Positions 15,924 to 27,068 of a stretch of 37,540 nucleotides of DNA are shown here, in pieces (position 1 is the stretch's first letter; each line of letters starts with the position of its first letter). Position numbers and translations under genes: made by a program. A model generated the notes under the pieces. It worked only from the letters and a program-made list of their open reading frames with translations. It was not told the DNA's origin and did not search any database. Source of the DNA: Sedimentisphaerales bacterium (lineage in GTDB: Bacteria > Planctomycetota > Phycisphaerae > Sedimentisphaerales > Anaerobacaceae); assembly GCA_016927855.1 (NCBI GenBank), contig JAFGLV010000171.1, positions 1 through 37,540 of the forward strand, read 5' to 3'.

Positions 15924-18167
15924 TTACTTGGCGTTGAGCTTCAAGACGGTGATCGAGTACGGGGGGAGGGTGCGGGTGAAGTCTTTGCTGAGGCCGTCGA
16001 TCGGTTTGGCGACCGGGACGATCTTCTTCGGCTCGGTGATCGAGTTGGTGTCCTCGTCGCCTTCGCCCTTCATCTCCACCGCTTCTCCGGTCGGCGCGAC
16101 CGACGCGACGCCGCTGATCTGAATCCGCACGGGCTGGGCGGTGCCGGACGTGTTGACCGCCTTGACGTAAATCATGCCGCTGTCGCTGTCACGCGTCGCG
16201 TTATAGAAAAACGACGGGACCTCCACCGTTTCAGTCTGAGGCTCGCCGCCACCGAACCCGCCCAAGCCGCCGCCTGCTTGGGGTGATTGCGGCGGGTTGG
16301 TGCCGCCGGCGGCGCCGCCTCGGTTGCCGCGCGTGCCCCGGGTCCCAGTGGGAGCGGTGGCGCCGAAGCCGCGCCGTCCGCGCATCTGCCGTTCCATCTG
16401 GACGGTGGGGATATTCTCAGCAGTCGCGGCCAGCACGGCGTTGCCATGATGGGTGCTGAACATCTGCTGGGCGTAGTAGGAGGGCGAGCCATAGCTGGTC
16501 AGCGTGTCGTAGCCGATCAGGTCGGTGGGCCACTGCATGCCGCCGGGATTGACGTTGACGAACAGCGGCGCGTAAGCCTGCATGATGACGACGTCGGAAT
16601 TGCGCTCCGTGCCGGTCATCCAGGCCGCGTCGCTCAAAGCCGCGCCCATGTTGGGCGTCGGCGCGCCGACACGCGTCGCCCACTCGCCCACGAAGACCTT
16701 CGGACCGTTGCGATCGAAGTCGTCATAGCGGTTCGTATCCAAACGCGCCTGATCGAGCGAACGCCAGTAGAAATGATCGTCGTAGACATCCGGCGTGCGG
16801 CTCGCGATCCCCCGGTTGCCTCGGCCGCCGAAGCCACCGCCAGCGGGCGTCTCGCGCGGCGCCCTCGGATAAGGGGTCGCGGCGATGATCTTCAGTTGCG
16901 GATACTTGGCCTTGATCGCATCGTAGAACTGCGCGAAACGCTCGTCGTACTTGTTGTCGCCGCCCAGGTTTTCCTCGTTGCCGATCTCGACGTAGGTGAG
17001 CTTGAACGGCGCCGGGTGTCCATCCTTGGCCCGGCGGGCACCCCATGTCGTGGTCGTGTCACCGATGATGTACTCGATCTCATCGAGCGCGTCCTGCACG
17101 TAAGGCTTGAGGTCTTCGCCCGGCTCGACCCAAACGCGGCTGAGCGAATAGCCGGCGTAAACGCCGACGACCGGCTCGGCGCCGAGGTCCTCGCACCAGC
17201 GCAAGAACTCCATCAGGCCCATGCCGTCGCTGGACCAGTAGCCCCAGGCGTCACAGGGATGGCCGGGGCGCTCGGAGATGTCACCGATGGTCTTCTTCCA
17301 GTCGAAGCGGGTTTCGATCACGCGCCCTTCGAGGTAGTTGCCGCCGGGGAAGCGGATGAAGGTCGGCTTCATATCGGCCAACAGTTGCATGATGTCCGGC
17401 CGGTTGCCGTTGGGCGTGTTCTTGTACGTCGGCGGAAACAGCGACACCAGGCTGAACCACACCGTCCCGGTGTCACCCGCCCAGATGTGAAAGCGTGCAT
17501 CCGCGGTAGTCGGGACATTGCCGGTGGTCAGCGTCGTATCGTATCTCTCATAGCTGTCGGTGATCGTGGGAATCTGCGCCTGCGCGTAGATCGTGTTGCC
17601 GTCGGTGCTGACGATCGCCAGCGTCAAGGGTCCGGTGAAGTCGTCGCCACCTTTGGCGTGAATCCTGGCTTTGTACGCGGTGTTCGGGCGGACCGGGATG
17701 CCCCAGAAGCCATCGTTGGAAACACCGACGCGTTGGTTCTCGCCCACCTCGGTGACGGTCAGCTTCAGGCTGTTCGTCAGCGCGTCGTTCATCGGCTGGC
17801 TTGTGTCCGCCGCCATGGCGCCGGCGCCGCCGCCGGTCTGGACCAGTTGCCAGTAGATCAACCCGTCGGTGCGCCGAGAGTCGGCCTCTTCCGCAGTCTG
17901 CCCGCGCCGGCCGCGACGCATCGGGACCTCTTTGAAGGTGCGGTTGCGGATCAGCTCGGCGTAGAGCCCGCCGTCGTAGGAGTAGTTGATCTCCTCGGTC
18001 ATGAGTCCGTACAGCATCGGGCTGACCTGCGCGGTCACCTGGTCGGCCTTGATCTGCAAGACCACCGGCCGGGCCGGTCCCTCCGCTGCAGGTGCCAACC
18101 CGGCGCCCAGAACTACGCCCAGAACGATCCCGAGCACAATGGTCTTGATGGTGGGTGGTTTCTTCAT
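15924..18167 (-). CDS. Secreted GH51-like alpha-L-arabinofuranosidase
   Basis: A 747-residue exported glycoside hydrolase. A signal peptide (core IVLGIVLGVVLGAGLAPAA, residues about 10-28) is followed by the retaining clan GH-A arrangement: acid/base Glu398 in EIGNEENLGG and nucleophile Glu495 in VFVGEWATR. The MLYGLMTEEINYSYDGGLYAELIRNR block near residue 60 is typical of GH51 arabinofuranosidases, which release arabinose from arabinan or arabinoxylan. The start ATG 18165-18167 has AGGAGA 6 nt upstream. Oddly, it carries three Gly/Arg-rich, low-complexity insertions near residues 80-90, 440-455 and 590-642, the last just before the C-terminal beta domain. The GH2 and GH43 enzymes nearby fit a plant-polysaccharide diet. 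Confidence 0.88.
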   Translation of the reverse strand: MKKPPTIKTIVLGIVLGVVLGAGLAPAAEGPARPVVLQIKADQVTAQVSPMLYGLMTEEINYSYDGGLYAELIRNRTFKEVPMRRGRRGQTAEEADSRRTDGLIYWQLVQTGGGAGAMAADTSQPMNDALTNSLKLTVTEVGENQRVGVSNDGFWGIPVRPNTAYKARIHAKGGDDFTGPLTLAIVSTDGNTIYAQAQIPTITDSYERYDTTLTTGNVPTTADARFHIWAGDTGTVWFSLVSLFPPTYKNTPNGNRPDIMQLLADMKPTFIRFPGGNYLEGRVIETRFDWKKTIGDISERPGHPCDAWGYWSSDGMGLMEFLRWCEDLGAEPVVGVYAGYSLSRVWVEPGEDLKPYVQDALDEIEYIIGDTTTTWGARRAKDGHPAPFKLTYVEIGNEENLGGDNKYDERFAQFYDAIKAKYPQLKIIAATPYPRAPRETPAGGGFGGRGNRGIASRTPDVYDDHFYWRSLDQARLDTNRYDDFDRNGPKVFVGEWATRVGAPTPNMGAALSDAAWMTGTERNSDVVIMQAYAPLFVNVNPGGMQWPTDLIGYDTLTSYGSPSYYAQQMFSTHHGNAVLAATAENIPTVQMERQMRGRRGFGATAPTGTRGTRGNRGGAAGGTNPPQSPQAGGGLGGFGGGEPQTETVEVPSFFYNATRDSDSGMIYVKAVNTSGTAQPVRIQISGVASVAPTGEAVEMKGEGDEDTNSITEPKKIVPVAKPIDGLSKDFTRTLPPYSITVLKLNAK

Positions 18168-18223
18168 GGTGTGTCTCCTTGCCAAATGCGAAACAGGTTG
18201 GCTTTGCTCCTACCGACGTGGTC

Positions 18224-18251
18224 ATTCTACCGGCGCGCTGACCCCCGACAA
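18224..18251 (-). promoter_or_regulatory. Possible promoter for the GH51 gene
   Basis: On the minus strand TTGTCG (18246-18251), a 16-nt spacer and TAGAAT (18224-18229), about 57 nt upstream of the start codon. The -35 match is only 4 of 6. Confidence 0.35.
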
Positions 18252-18382
18252 CACAAAAAAGTCGGCGGGACATGCGGTTCGTAGTGTGCCCGTAATGGCA
18301 TAAGCCGCCTCGGGTCGGGCCACCGCGAACGCACGACAATAGCGTCTCACGACGCCATTACGAACGCGCTCATGGAATGCGC

Positions 18383-18482
18383 CGAGCGAGCGTCCTCGCT
18401 CGCCAGACATGTGTCGTGCGAGACGCACGACCTGCGTGGGCCCTACAAGCACGGCAGCAGTGGCGTGTGGGTTGAGAACCCA
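18383..18482. repeat. Intergenic hairpins between the GH51 gene and a small gene
   Basis: Two perfect stem-loops lie in the 317-nt gap 18168-18484: CGAGCGAG-CGTC-CTCGCTCG (18383-18402) and TGGGTT-GAG-AACCCA (18468-18482). The latter sits just after the stop of the minus-strand gene that ends at 18485. Around 18272-18360 there are also imperfect inverted copies sharing the core GTAATGGC. Neither stem has a T-tract. They look like dispersed palindromic repeats that may double as transcript ends. Confidence 0.4.
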
Positions 18483-18484
18483 CG

Positions 18485-18784
18485 CTAGCCTGCGGCCAAC
18501 TGCTTGAGCATCTGTTCGATCTGCTCGACCCCCACGCAGGGAAAGGTCTGGAAGTACACGTAGGGCGTGTACCGCTGTACCATCATTGCGATGTCCAGCG
18601 TCTCGCCTTCGACGACGCAGTAGCCTTTCATCTCGCCGACGAACGCGCCCCAGCTCTTGGTAACGCCGCCCTTGAGGTCCTTTTTGACCATCTCCGCTAG
18701 TTTTGTCCAGTCCGCGGCCCTCTCCTTCGGATCAGCAGCGATCCGCCCTCGGTCCAGCTCCCAAAGCATCAGATACCGCGCCAT
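18485..18784 (-). CDS. Small hypothetical protein (possible DUF3303-like alpha/beta fold)
   Basis: A 99-residue soluble protein starting MARYLMLWELD, with an EGET-like turn near the middle and a C-terminal helix (VEQIEQMLKQLAAG). The length and strand-helix pattern resemble small dimeric alpha/beta-barrel proteins such as DUF3303, but I cannot assign it firmly. The second of two close ATGs (18782-18784) is chosen because AAGGAG lies about 8 nt before it and only 2 nt before the first. No operon partner is evident. Confidence 0.6.
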   Translation of the reverse strand: MARYLMLWELDRGRIAADPKERAADWTKLAEMVKKDLKGGVTKSWGAFVGEMKGYCVVEGETLDIAMMVQRYTPYVYFQTFPCVGVEQIEQMLKQLAAG

Positions 18785-18942
18785 CTTCATCTCTCCTTAG
18801 ATAGGCATGCGTGCGGGTGTGAATGCGGCTATGGCTGGCTTGCCATCATCCGCTCCATACGCCTTGGCGATCACACCGGTTCGCGGAAACGGAGACGGTT
18901 CCTATCAGTGGCGCGCAGCCAATTCTGCGAACTGGTCTCGCG

Positions 18943-19584
18943 TCAAGAAGACCAGAAATACAATCCGTCCCCGAACCGCAACCACATGTAGGCACTGCCG
19001 GAGTCTTCCGGCGGGACAGCCCCCGGCGGGCCGATTACGATTACCGTGATTTCATGCGGAACGTCATAGTCCAGCACGACACCTTCTTGCCCGTCCTTGA
19101 ACATCGGCATGATAGTTACCTTGCTCGGGCGCAACCAACGCACCTGCCGGGACCAGTGCTGTCGGTCGACATAGCACGGAGCCCCCTCGTATTCCGCAGG
19201 TTCGCGCGGCTGGGCAAGGATTTCTGCGGCCCACGAGTGCAGTTCATCCTGTCCGCCGGTCAGTGCCAGCACGAGGCTGGTGCGGTAATGCAGCAGATCG
19301 ATCAGGCTGCCGCCGAAGAAGTAAAAGCAGAAGACACCCGCGAGGATCGCCAAGGCGAGAGCATGCGCGCACCAGAAGGACCAGCGCCGCGGCACCTTCA
19401 TCTCTAAGCTGCCGACGACGAGGACGACGCCAACAAGGAACGCCGCACCCACAACAACGTACCCAAACATGCCCAACCTGCCATCGGGGACAATCATGAA
19501 AGTGCCGACGTGGATCGTTGCCACCGCGAGCACGCCCAGCGCAATGGCCACAGGCTGCCACTTGAGTCGATTCGCCGTTGTCAT
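18943..19584 (-). CDS. Hypothetical membrane protein
   Basis: A 213-residue protein with four predicted membrane helices in its first half (about residues 10-30, 38-60, 68-88 and 92-112), then a soluble C-terminal region of about 100 residues with no recognised motif. The ATG at 19582-19584 is chosen as start because the first helix begins soon after; an in-frame start at 19608 would add eight residues. It lies between the small gene at 18485 and the beta-galactosidase, on the same strand, but with gaps of 158 and 57 nt. Function is unknown. Confidence 0.6.
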   Translation of the reverse strand: MTTANRLKWQPVAIALGVLAVATIHVGTFMIVPDGRLGMFGYVVVGAAFLVGVVLVVGSLEMKVPRRWSFWCAHALALAILAGVFCFYFFGGSLIDLLHYRTSLVLALTGGQDELHSWAAEILAQPREPAEYEGAPCYVDRQHWSRQVRWLRPSKVTIMPMFKDGQEGVVLDYDVPHEITVIVIGPPGAVPPEDSGSAYMWLRFGDGLYFWSS

Positions 19585-19641
19585 GTCACTGGCTCTCCCG
19601 GGCCGCACAGCCCAACGTCTTACGGCGTCATTATCAGCGTG

Positions 19642-22932
<3,291 letters not shown>

Positions 22933-23028
22933 TTACCAGAAATCCCGACGTTCCGCAATCTCCCTTGAGGTCGATCGGGTTCCGGTGCGGCGATCCCGGC
23001 GCGAGATGGCGCCGGTGCGACAAAGGGC

Positions 23029-23706
23029 TCAAGTGGTTTCATGTCTCGGTTCTCTCCCGCGCGCAGGTGACTGCGGCGCCTGTCGATCGTAGTCCTCAGG
23101 GAAGTTGAGGTAGGCGAATTCGCCGTGCAGCTCGATCGCCTTGCGGTCGTACGCCTTGGCGGCTTCGATGGCGGTGTCGAAGACGCCGAGGTGAAGCGTC
23201 TTGCCGCGATAGGTGATGCGCGCGCAGGGTTTACCGCTGTCGGTGCGATGGTGGACCCCTTTGAAGAGCCCTTGTTGCAGCCGGGCGCGCGATACGCACC
23301 GGTTCCATTGGTTCTGCTGCGGTGTGCAGAGGCGCAGGTTGCTGCGTCGGTTGTTCAAGCCGTTGCCGTCGATGTGATCGACCACCATGCCCTTCGGCGC
23401 CTTCATGATCTGATCATGATGACTTTCGCTCCCACTTCTACGAGAGCAGCAAAAACACAATTCCGGCAGTCTCGTGTGCCCAAGATATTCGCCTTTCTTC
23501 TTGGCACACCTCCACTGCCTCCATTCGCACGCACCTGTCCCAGAGACAGAACGCCTGCCTCTATATAAGGAGCCTGTTGCACAAACGGTCCGGTTTTCAG
23601 CGGGTGAAAAATCGAAGTGGGCGTTGTAAGTCACTGTAGAGAAACGGAACAAGAAATTTGCCGTGACATCCGTTTTAGAAGAGAAGGTGTTGCACAAATG
23701 GTTCAC
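23029..23706 (-). CDS. HNH endonuclease with AP2 DNA-binding domain; N-terminus doubtful
   Basis: The last 125 residues are clear: an HNH segment (VVDHIDGNGLNNRRSNLR) followed by an AP2/ERF domain (FKGVHHR..., a LGVFDTAIEAAKAYDRKA stretch, ending YLNFPEDY). Such proteins are homing-endonuclease-like, spread with phages and mobile DNA, and are abundant in planctomycetes. The first 90-100 residues do not look like this family. They are read from AT-richer sequence that contains two near-identical 15-nt repeats (23575-23589 and 23688-23702). The gene therefore appears to have lost its natural 5' end, probably by insertion-element activity, and may be a pseudogene. A short internal ATG at 23404-23406 would give only the conserved part. 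Confidence 0.55.
   Translation of the reverse strand: MNHLCNTFSSKTDVTANFLFRFSTVTYNAHFDFSPAENRTVCATGSLYRGRRSVSGTGACEWRQWRCAKKKGEYLGHTRLPELCFCCSRRSGSESHHDQIMKAPKGMVVDHIDGNGLNNRRSNLRLCTPQQNQWNRCVSRARLQQGLFKGVHHRTDSGKPCARITYRGKTLHLGVFDTAIEAAKAYDRKAIELHGEFAYLNFPEDYDRQAPQSPARGREPRHETT
23575..23702 (+). repeat. Direct repeats TGTTGCACAAA(C/T)GGT, possible IS end remnants
   Basis: TGTTGCACAAACGGT (23575-23589) and TGTTGCACAAATGGT (23688-23702) differ at one base and are 113 nt apart. They lie immediately upstream of a transposase tail, so they may be ends of a decayed insertion sequence. Confidence 0.4.
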
Positions 23707-23790
23707 TCTTGGCGTCGCGGGCCGGCCCGAACCATATCATCGGACCGCTCGTCAGCCACCCTAGCCGAGGCGGCGGGGAACCTATGTTGA

Positions 23791-24420
23791 AGCCCGCCGT
23801 GTCTGGGCGATTACTTTCGCTTCTACAACACGTCCCGTCCGCACCTGGCCCTGGGCTATGCAACACTCACGCCCGCTGATTTCAAATGCGCTGAAGAAGA
23901 ACACATCACGGGGGAATTAGTCGATGCCATCCAAGGGATCCTCGACGAACTTGACGCGCCAGCCTGGGCGAACTTCTACAGTGTCCACGAGGACCCCAGA
24001 GAACACCATCCTACGAGGAAAGGTAAAGCTCGCAAGAGATTAGGTATCCGCCTCGACAGTTCTGAAGTCAGGCCCTGCGCTCGCCTCCGTTTTGAGGCGA
24101 AACGCCTCGGGCCCAGTCATGGCGTATCCGTGTACCTCGGCGATAATGGCATTCAGCGCTTTCTTGACGGTCGCTACGCGCGCAGTGACATGATCGCGGG
24201 TATGCTTGGATACGTACAGAAAGGGAGCCCCGGTGAGTGGGCCGTGAAAATCGAGCAAGCCCTTGACAGAGATGCCAAGAGGCTCAGTCTCCGCGATTCG
24301 AGCCCTTGGCGCGCCGAGCGATTGACAGATAGTCTGCCGTTCACCTACTGTTCGGGTCATGATCGACCTGCCATTGGTTGCCCAATCGAGATATTCCATA
24401 CTCTCCTTCTGTTCAACTGA
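23791..24420 (+). pseudogene. Transposase tail fused in frame to a start-less PD-(D/E)XK-like protein
   Basis: The plus frame is open for 630 nt with no ATG, GTG or TTG until GTG 24130. The first 30 codons (DYFRFYNTSRPHLALGYATL, then TPADF) are the C-terminal signature of an IS3/IS481-type DDE transposase. The rest is different: EEEHITGELVDAI, then a FEAKRL motif with an E-x-K pair, a YLGDNGIQRFLDGRYA stretch, MLGYVQKG, and an ending SGHDRPAIGCPIEIFHTLLL. It resembles a family of uncharacterised PD-(D/E)XK-nuclease-like proteins, recognised from memory and not verified. The fusion and the lack of a start indicate that an insertion removed the original 5' end. An opposite-strand frame (24040-24399) is a shadow of this one. 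Confidence 0.6.
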
Positions 24421-24530
24421 GCGGTCGAGGGGATGCCCGCAGGCTCGGTCCTTGCATGTTCGTCAGGGGTATGGAGGCACTATGCGGTTGGTCGGAGAGA
24501 ACGTGGTCAGTCATCTACAGCCGGTCGGTA

Positions 24531-24744
24531 TTGACTGATATCTGCAGTCTCGACGCCGGTATCAATGCCGAGACGTTGCGCGAGGCGACGCACCCCTTCT
24601 TCAGCGCTAAACGGGCCAGCGAGTAAACGCGGCATGGGCCTCGCCTACGCCACCCGCCTGATCCAGTTGAACCAAGGCACCCTCCAAGTCGAAAGCCACC
24701 CCGCCCAAGGCACCACCGTCACCATCACATTGCCGGGCCAATGA
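24531..24744 (+). pseudogene. Histidine-kinase C-terminal remnant (ATPase domain), frameshifted
   Basis: The frame from about 24531 reads DAGINAETLREATHPFFSAK, the G1/F-box region of a HATPase_c domain, then hits a stop. From about 24620, in the frame shifted by one, it continues as RGMGLAYATRLIQLNQGTLQ and TTVTITLPGQ, the G2 box and the usual end of the domain, stopping at TGA 24742-24744. Only the last 70 or so codons of a sensor kinase remain, broken by a frameshift. No DHp or sensor domain is nearby. The stretch 24421-24530 before it holds nothing I recognise. Confidence 0.6.
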
Positions 24745-24762
24745 TCTCAGTCCCTCACATAG

Positions 24763-24996
24763 CTGGCTTTTTCCTGTTCAAACGGTGGCATGTCGGCGAT
24801 ACTGGCGTTTGCTTGGAGGCAAGAAGACCCGACGGGTGACGGTCCTACGGCGTGTCGTATTCCGCCCTCTTGGGGAGGATTGACGTTATTGCTGACGCTC
24901 GAACCCTCGGAGCCTCAGTGGATGATGTGACGGATTAGGGACGGCTTAGAAGGACGCGCGGTCCTCGACCAGTTCGACGCGGAGGTGTGCAAGTGA
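24763..24996 (+). pseudogene. 3' remnant of an unidentified gene upstream of the helicase
   Basis: This frame reads as plausible protein (WGGLTLLLTLEPSEPQWMM, an internal TGA at 24928-24930, then [21 protein letters not shown]). It ends at TGA 24994-24996, which overlaps the helicase GTG as GTGA. Such overlap is typical of operon partners. I infer the 3' end of a lost upstream gene that was once coupled to the helicase. I do not recognise the family. It could also be chance. Confidence 0.35.
24981..24985 (+). promoter_or_regulatory. Ribosome binding site that fixes the helicase start
   Basis: GGAGG ends 7 nt before GTG 24993 but only 1 nt before the other candidate, GTG 24987. The spacing favours 24993. 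Confidence 0.55.
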
Positions 24997-27068
24997 CTTA
25001 CAACGCGCAACGCGCTGTTCAACTACTTCGACTTGGCTCCGGCCTGCAAGATGCGCAGTTCCGGGAGGGTCAGGAGGATGCGATCCGCCACATCGTGGAG
25101 GGCCGAGGTCGGCTACTGGTCGTGCAGAAGACCGGCTGGGGCAAGAGCTTTGTATACTTCATTGCCACCAAACTGCTCCGGCAAGAGGGCCATGGGCCGG
25201 CGTTACTGATCTCTCCCTTGCTGGCTCTGATGCGCAACCAGATCGCCGCGGCCGAACGGATGGGCGTGACAGCGGAAACGATCAATTCCGACAACCAAAA
25301 TGAGTGGGCCAGCGTTGAAGCCAAGATTCAGCGAAATGAAGTGGATGTTCTGCTGATTTCCCCCGAACGTCTTGCCAACGAGCGTTTTCGCACAGAAGTT
25401 CTCGCCAGCATCGCTGATCGAATTGCTCTCCTGGTGATCGATGAAGCACACTGTATCTCAGACTGGGGACACGACTTTCGCCCCCACTACCGCCTGATTG
25501 AGCGCATCGCTGCGACTCTGCCGGCCAATCTGCGGTTGCTGGCTACTACGGCGACAGCGAACAATCGAGTCATAGACGACCTGAAAGTCGTGCTCGGGCC
25601 GGATCTTGGCGTTTCGCGAGGTGACTTGAACCGCCCGTCGCTCAAGCTCCAGACGATACGTTTGCCAAGCCAGGCAGAGCGTCTGGCCTGGCTTGCCGCC
25701 CAGGTCCCCGCGCTGCCCGGGCATGGTGTTATCTACACGCTAACCGTGCGCGACGCGATCCTTGTGGCGGATTGGCTACGGTCCTGTGGCCTGAGTGTAG
25801 AGTCCTACACCGGCAAGACAGGTGATCGGCGTCCCGAATTGGAGCAGGCGTTGCTCGATAACCGGGTGAAGGCACTCGTTGCCACAACAGCGCTCGGAAT
25901 GGGCTTCGACAAGCCGGACATGGCTTTCGTCATCCACTACCAGGCACCGGGTTCCGTTGTTGCCTATTATCAACAAGTTGGGCGCGCGGGGCGCGCCTTG
26001 GATGCTGCATATGGCGTGTTGCTAAGCGGTGAAGAAGAAACGGACATCACGAATTACTTCATCAGGACGGCCTTTCCGACGAGAGCAGAAGTCGAGCAGG
26101 TGCTCAATGCGCTACGGGCAGTTCGTGAGGGTCTATCCTTACCGGAGTTGCAGGTCCATGTGAATCTCAGTCACGGTCGGATCGAGACGACGGTTGCACT
26201 CCTGTCGCTAGAGTCTCCAGCGCCCATTGTCAAGCAAGGCCCGAAATGGCGATTGACGGTGGCCTCCTTGAAGGAAGAATTCTGGGCGCGAGCCGAGCGC
26301 CTCACCGCCTTGCGCCTTGAGGAACAACAGCAGATGCAGGATTATGTGCAGCTAGCGTCGGGACACATGGAATTCCTGATACGCGCGCTAGACGGCGATC
26401 CTGGAACAATCCGGCCACCCGCGCTCCCCCTCCTGCCTACGGCAACCGATACTCTTCTGGTGCAGGAAGCTGTCGCGTTTCTTCGCCGAACCAGTCTGCC
26501 CATCGAACCACGCGTTAAGTGGCCAGCGGGAGGGCTGGCACAATTCGAGGTCAAGGGCAGTATTCCCGCACATCTGCGCGCGCAGCCAGGAAAGGCGCTG
26601 TGTATCTGGGGCGACGCAGGATGGGGCGGTCTCGTCAGACGGGGGAAATATCACGACGGGTGCTTCACGGACCAACTGGTTGACGCCTGCAAAGCCATGG
26701 TCAGACAGTGGGACCCGCAGCCTGCGGCTGCGTGGGTAACATGTATTCCATCTCGCCGACATCCGGACCTCGTGCCGGACTTCGCCCGGCGTTTGGCCTC
26801 GGCATTAGGATTGCCGTTTCACGCGGTCCTTGAGAAGACAGACGACCGGCCCGAGCAGAAAGAAATGGCCAACAGTGCCCAGCAGGCGCGCAACGTCGAT
26901 GGTGCCCTGGCGGTTACCGTTCAGCCTTTGCCCGCCGGTCCTGTCTTGTTGGTGGATGACATGGTGGATTCGCGTTGGACCTTGACGATTGCGGCCTGGT
27001 TGTTACGATCAAGAATGAGCGGTGAGGTATGGCCTCTGGCGCTCGCTTTTTCAGGACAGGACAGATGA
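24993..27068 (+). CDS. RecQ-type DNA helicase fused to a C-terminal phosphoribosyltransferase domain
   Basis: A 691-residue protein. Residues about 15-345 are a RecQ-family SF2 helicase core: FREGQ (motif 0), TGWGKS with Lys51, DEAH at 150-153 followed by the RecQ aromatic loop [30 protein letters not shown] and QVGRAGR (motif VI, about 328-334). The cysteines of the RecQ zinc module and an HRDC domain are not seen. After a helical linker with a winged-helix-like stretch (about 365-430), residues about 540-690 form a ComF/PRTase-like domain: [19 protein letters not shown] and a PRPP-type loop [13 protein letters not shown] at 651-663. The next gene, a DprA homologue, overlaps by 4 nt. PRTase plus DprA resembles ShosTA; a defence or DNA-processing role is inferred. 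Start GTG 24993 follows GGAGG. Confidence 0.9.
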   Translation: MTYNAQRAVQLLRLGSGLQDAQFREGQEDAIRHIVEGRGRLLVVQKTGWGKSFVYFIATKLLRQEGHGPALLISPLLALMRNQIAAAERMGVTAETINSDNQNEWASVEAKIQRNEVDVLLISPERLANERFRTEVLASIADRIALLVIDEAHCISDWGHDFRPHYRLIERIAATLPANLRLLATTATANNRVIDDLKVVLGPDLGVSRGDLNRPSLKLQTIRLPSQAERLAWLAAQVPALPGHGVIYTLTVRDAILVADWLRSCGLSVESYTGKTGDRRPELEQALLDNRVKALVATTALGMGFDKPDMAFVIHYQAPGSVVAYYQQVGRAGRALDAAYGVLLSGEEETDITNYFIRTAFPTRAEVEQVLNALRAVREGLSLPELQVHVNLSHGRIETTVALLSLESPAPIVKQGPKWRLTVASLKEEFWARAERLTALRLEEQQQMQDYVQLASGHMEFLIRALDGDPGTIRPPALPLLPTATDTLLVQEAVAFLRRTSLPIEPRVKWPAGGLAQFEVKGSIPAHLRAQPGKALCIWGDAGWGGLVRRGKYHDGCFTDQLVDACKAMVRQWDPQPAAAWVTCIPSRRHPDLVPDFARRLASALGLPFHAVLEKTDDRPEQKEMANSAQQARNVDGALAVTVQPLPAGPVLLVDDMVDSRWTLTIAAWLLRSRMSGEVWPLALAFSGQDR

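Noticed and set aside
24040..24399. A 119-codon minus-strand frame with an AGGAG before its ATG
   Set aside because: It is antisense to the PD-(D/E)XK-like relic, whose product matches a recognisable family pattern; the minus frame matches nothing.
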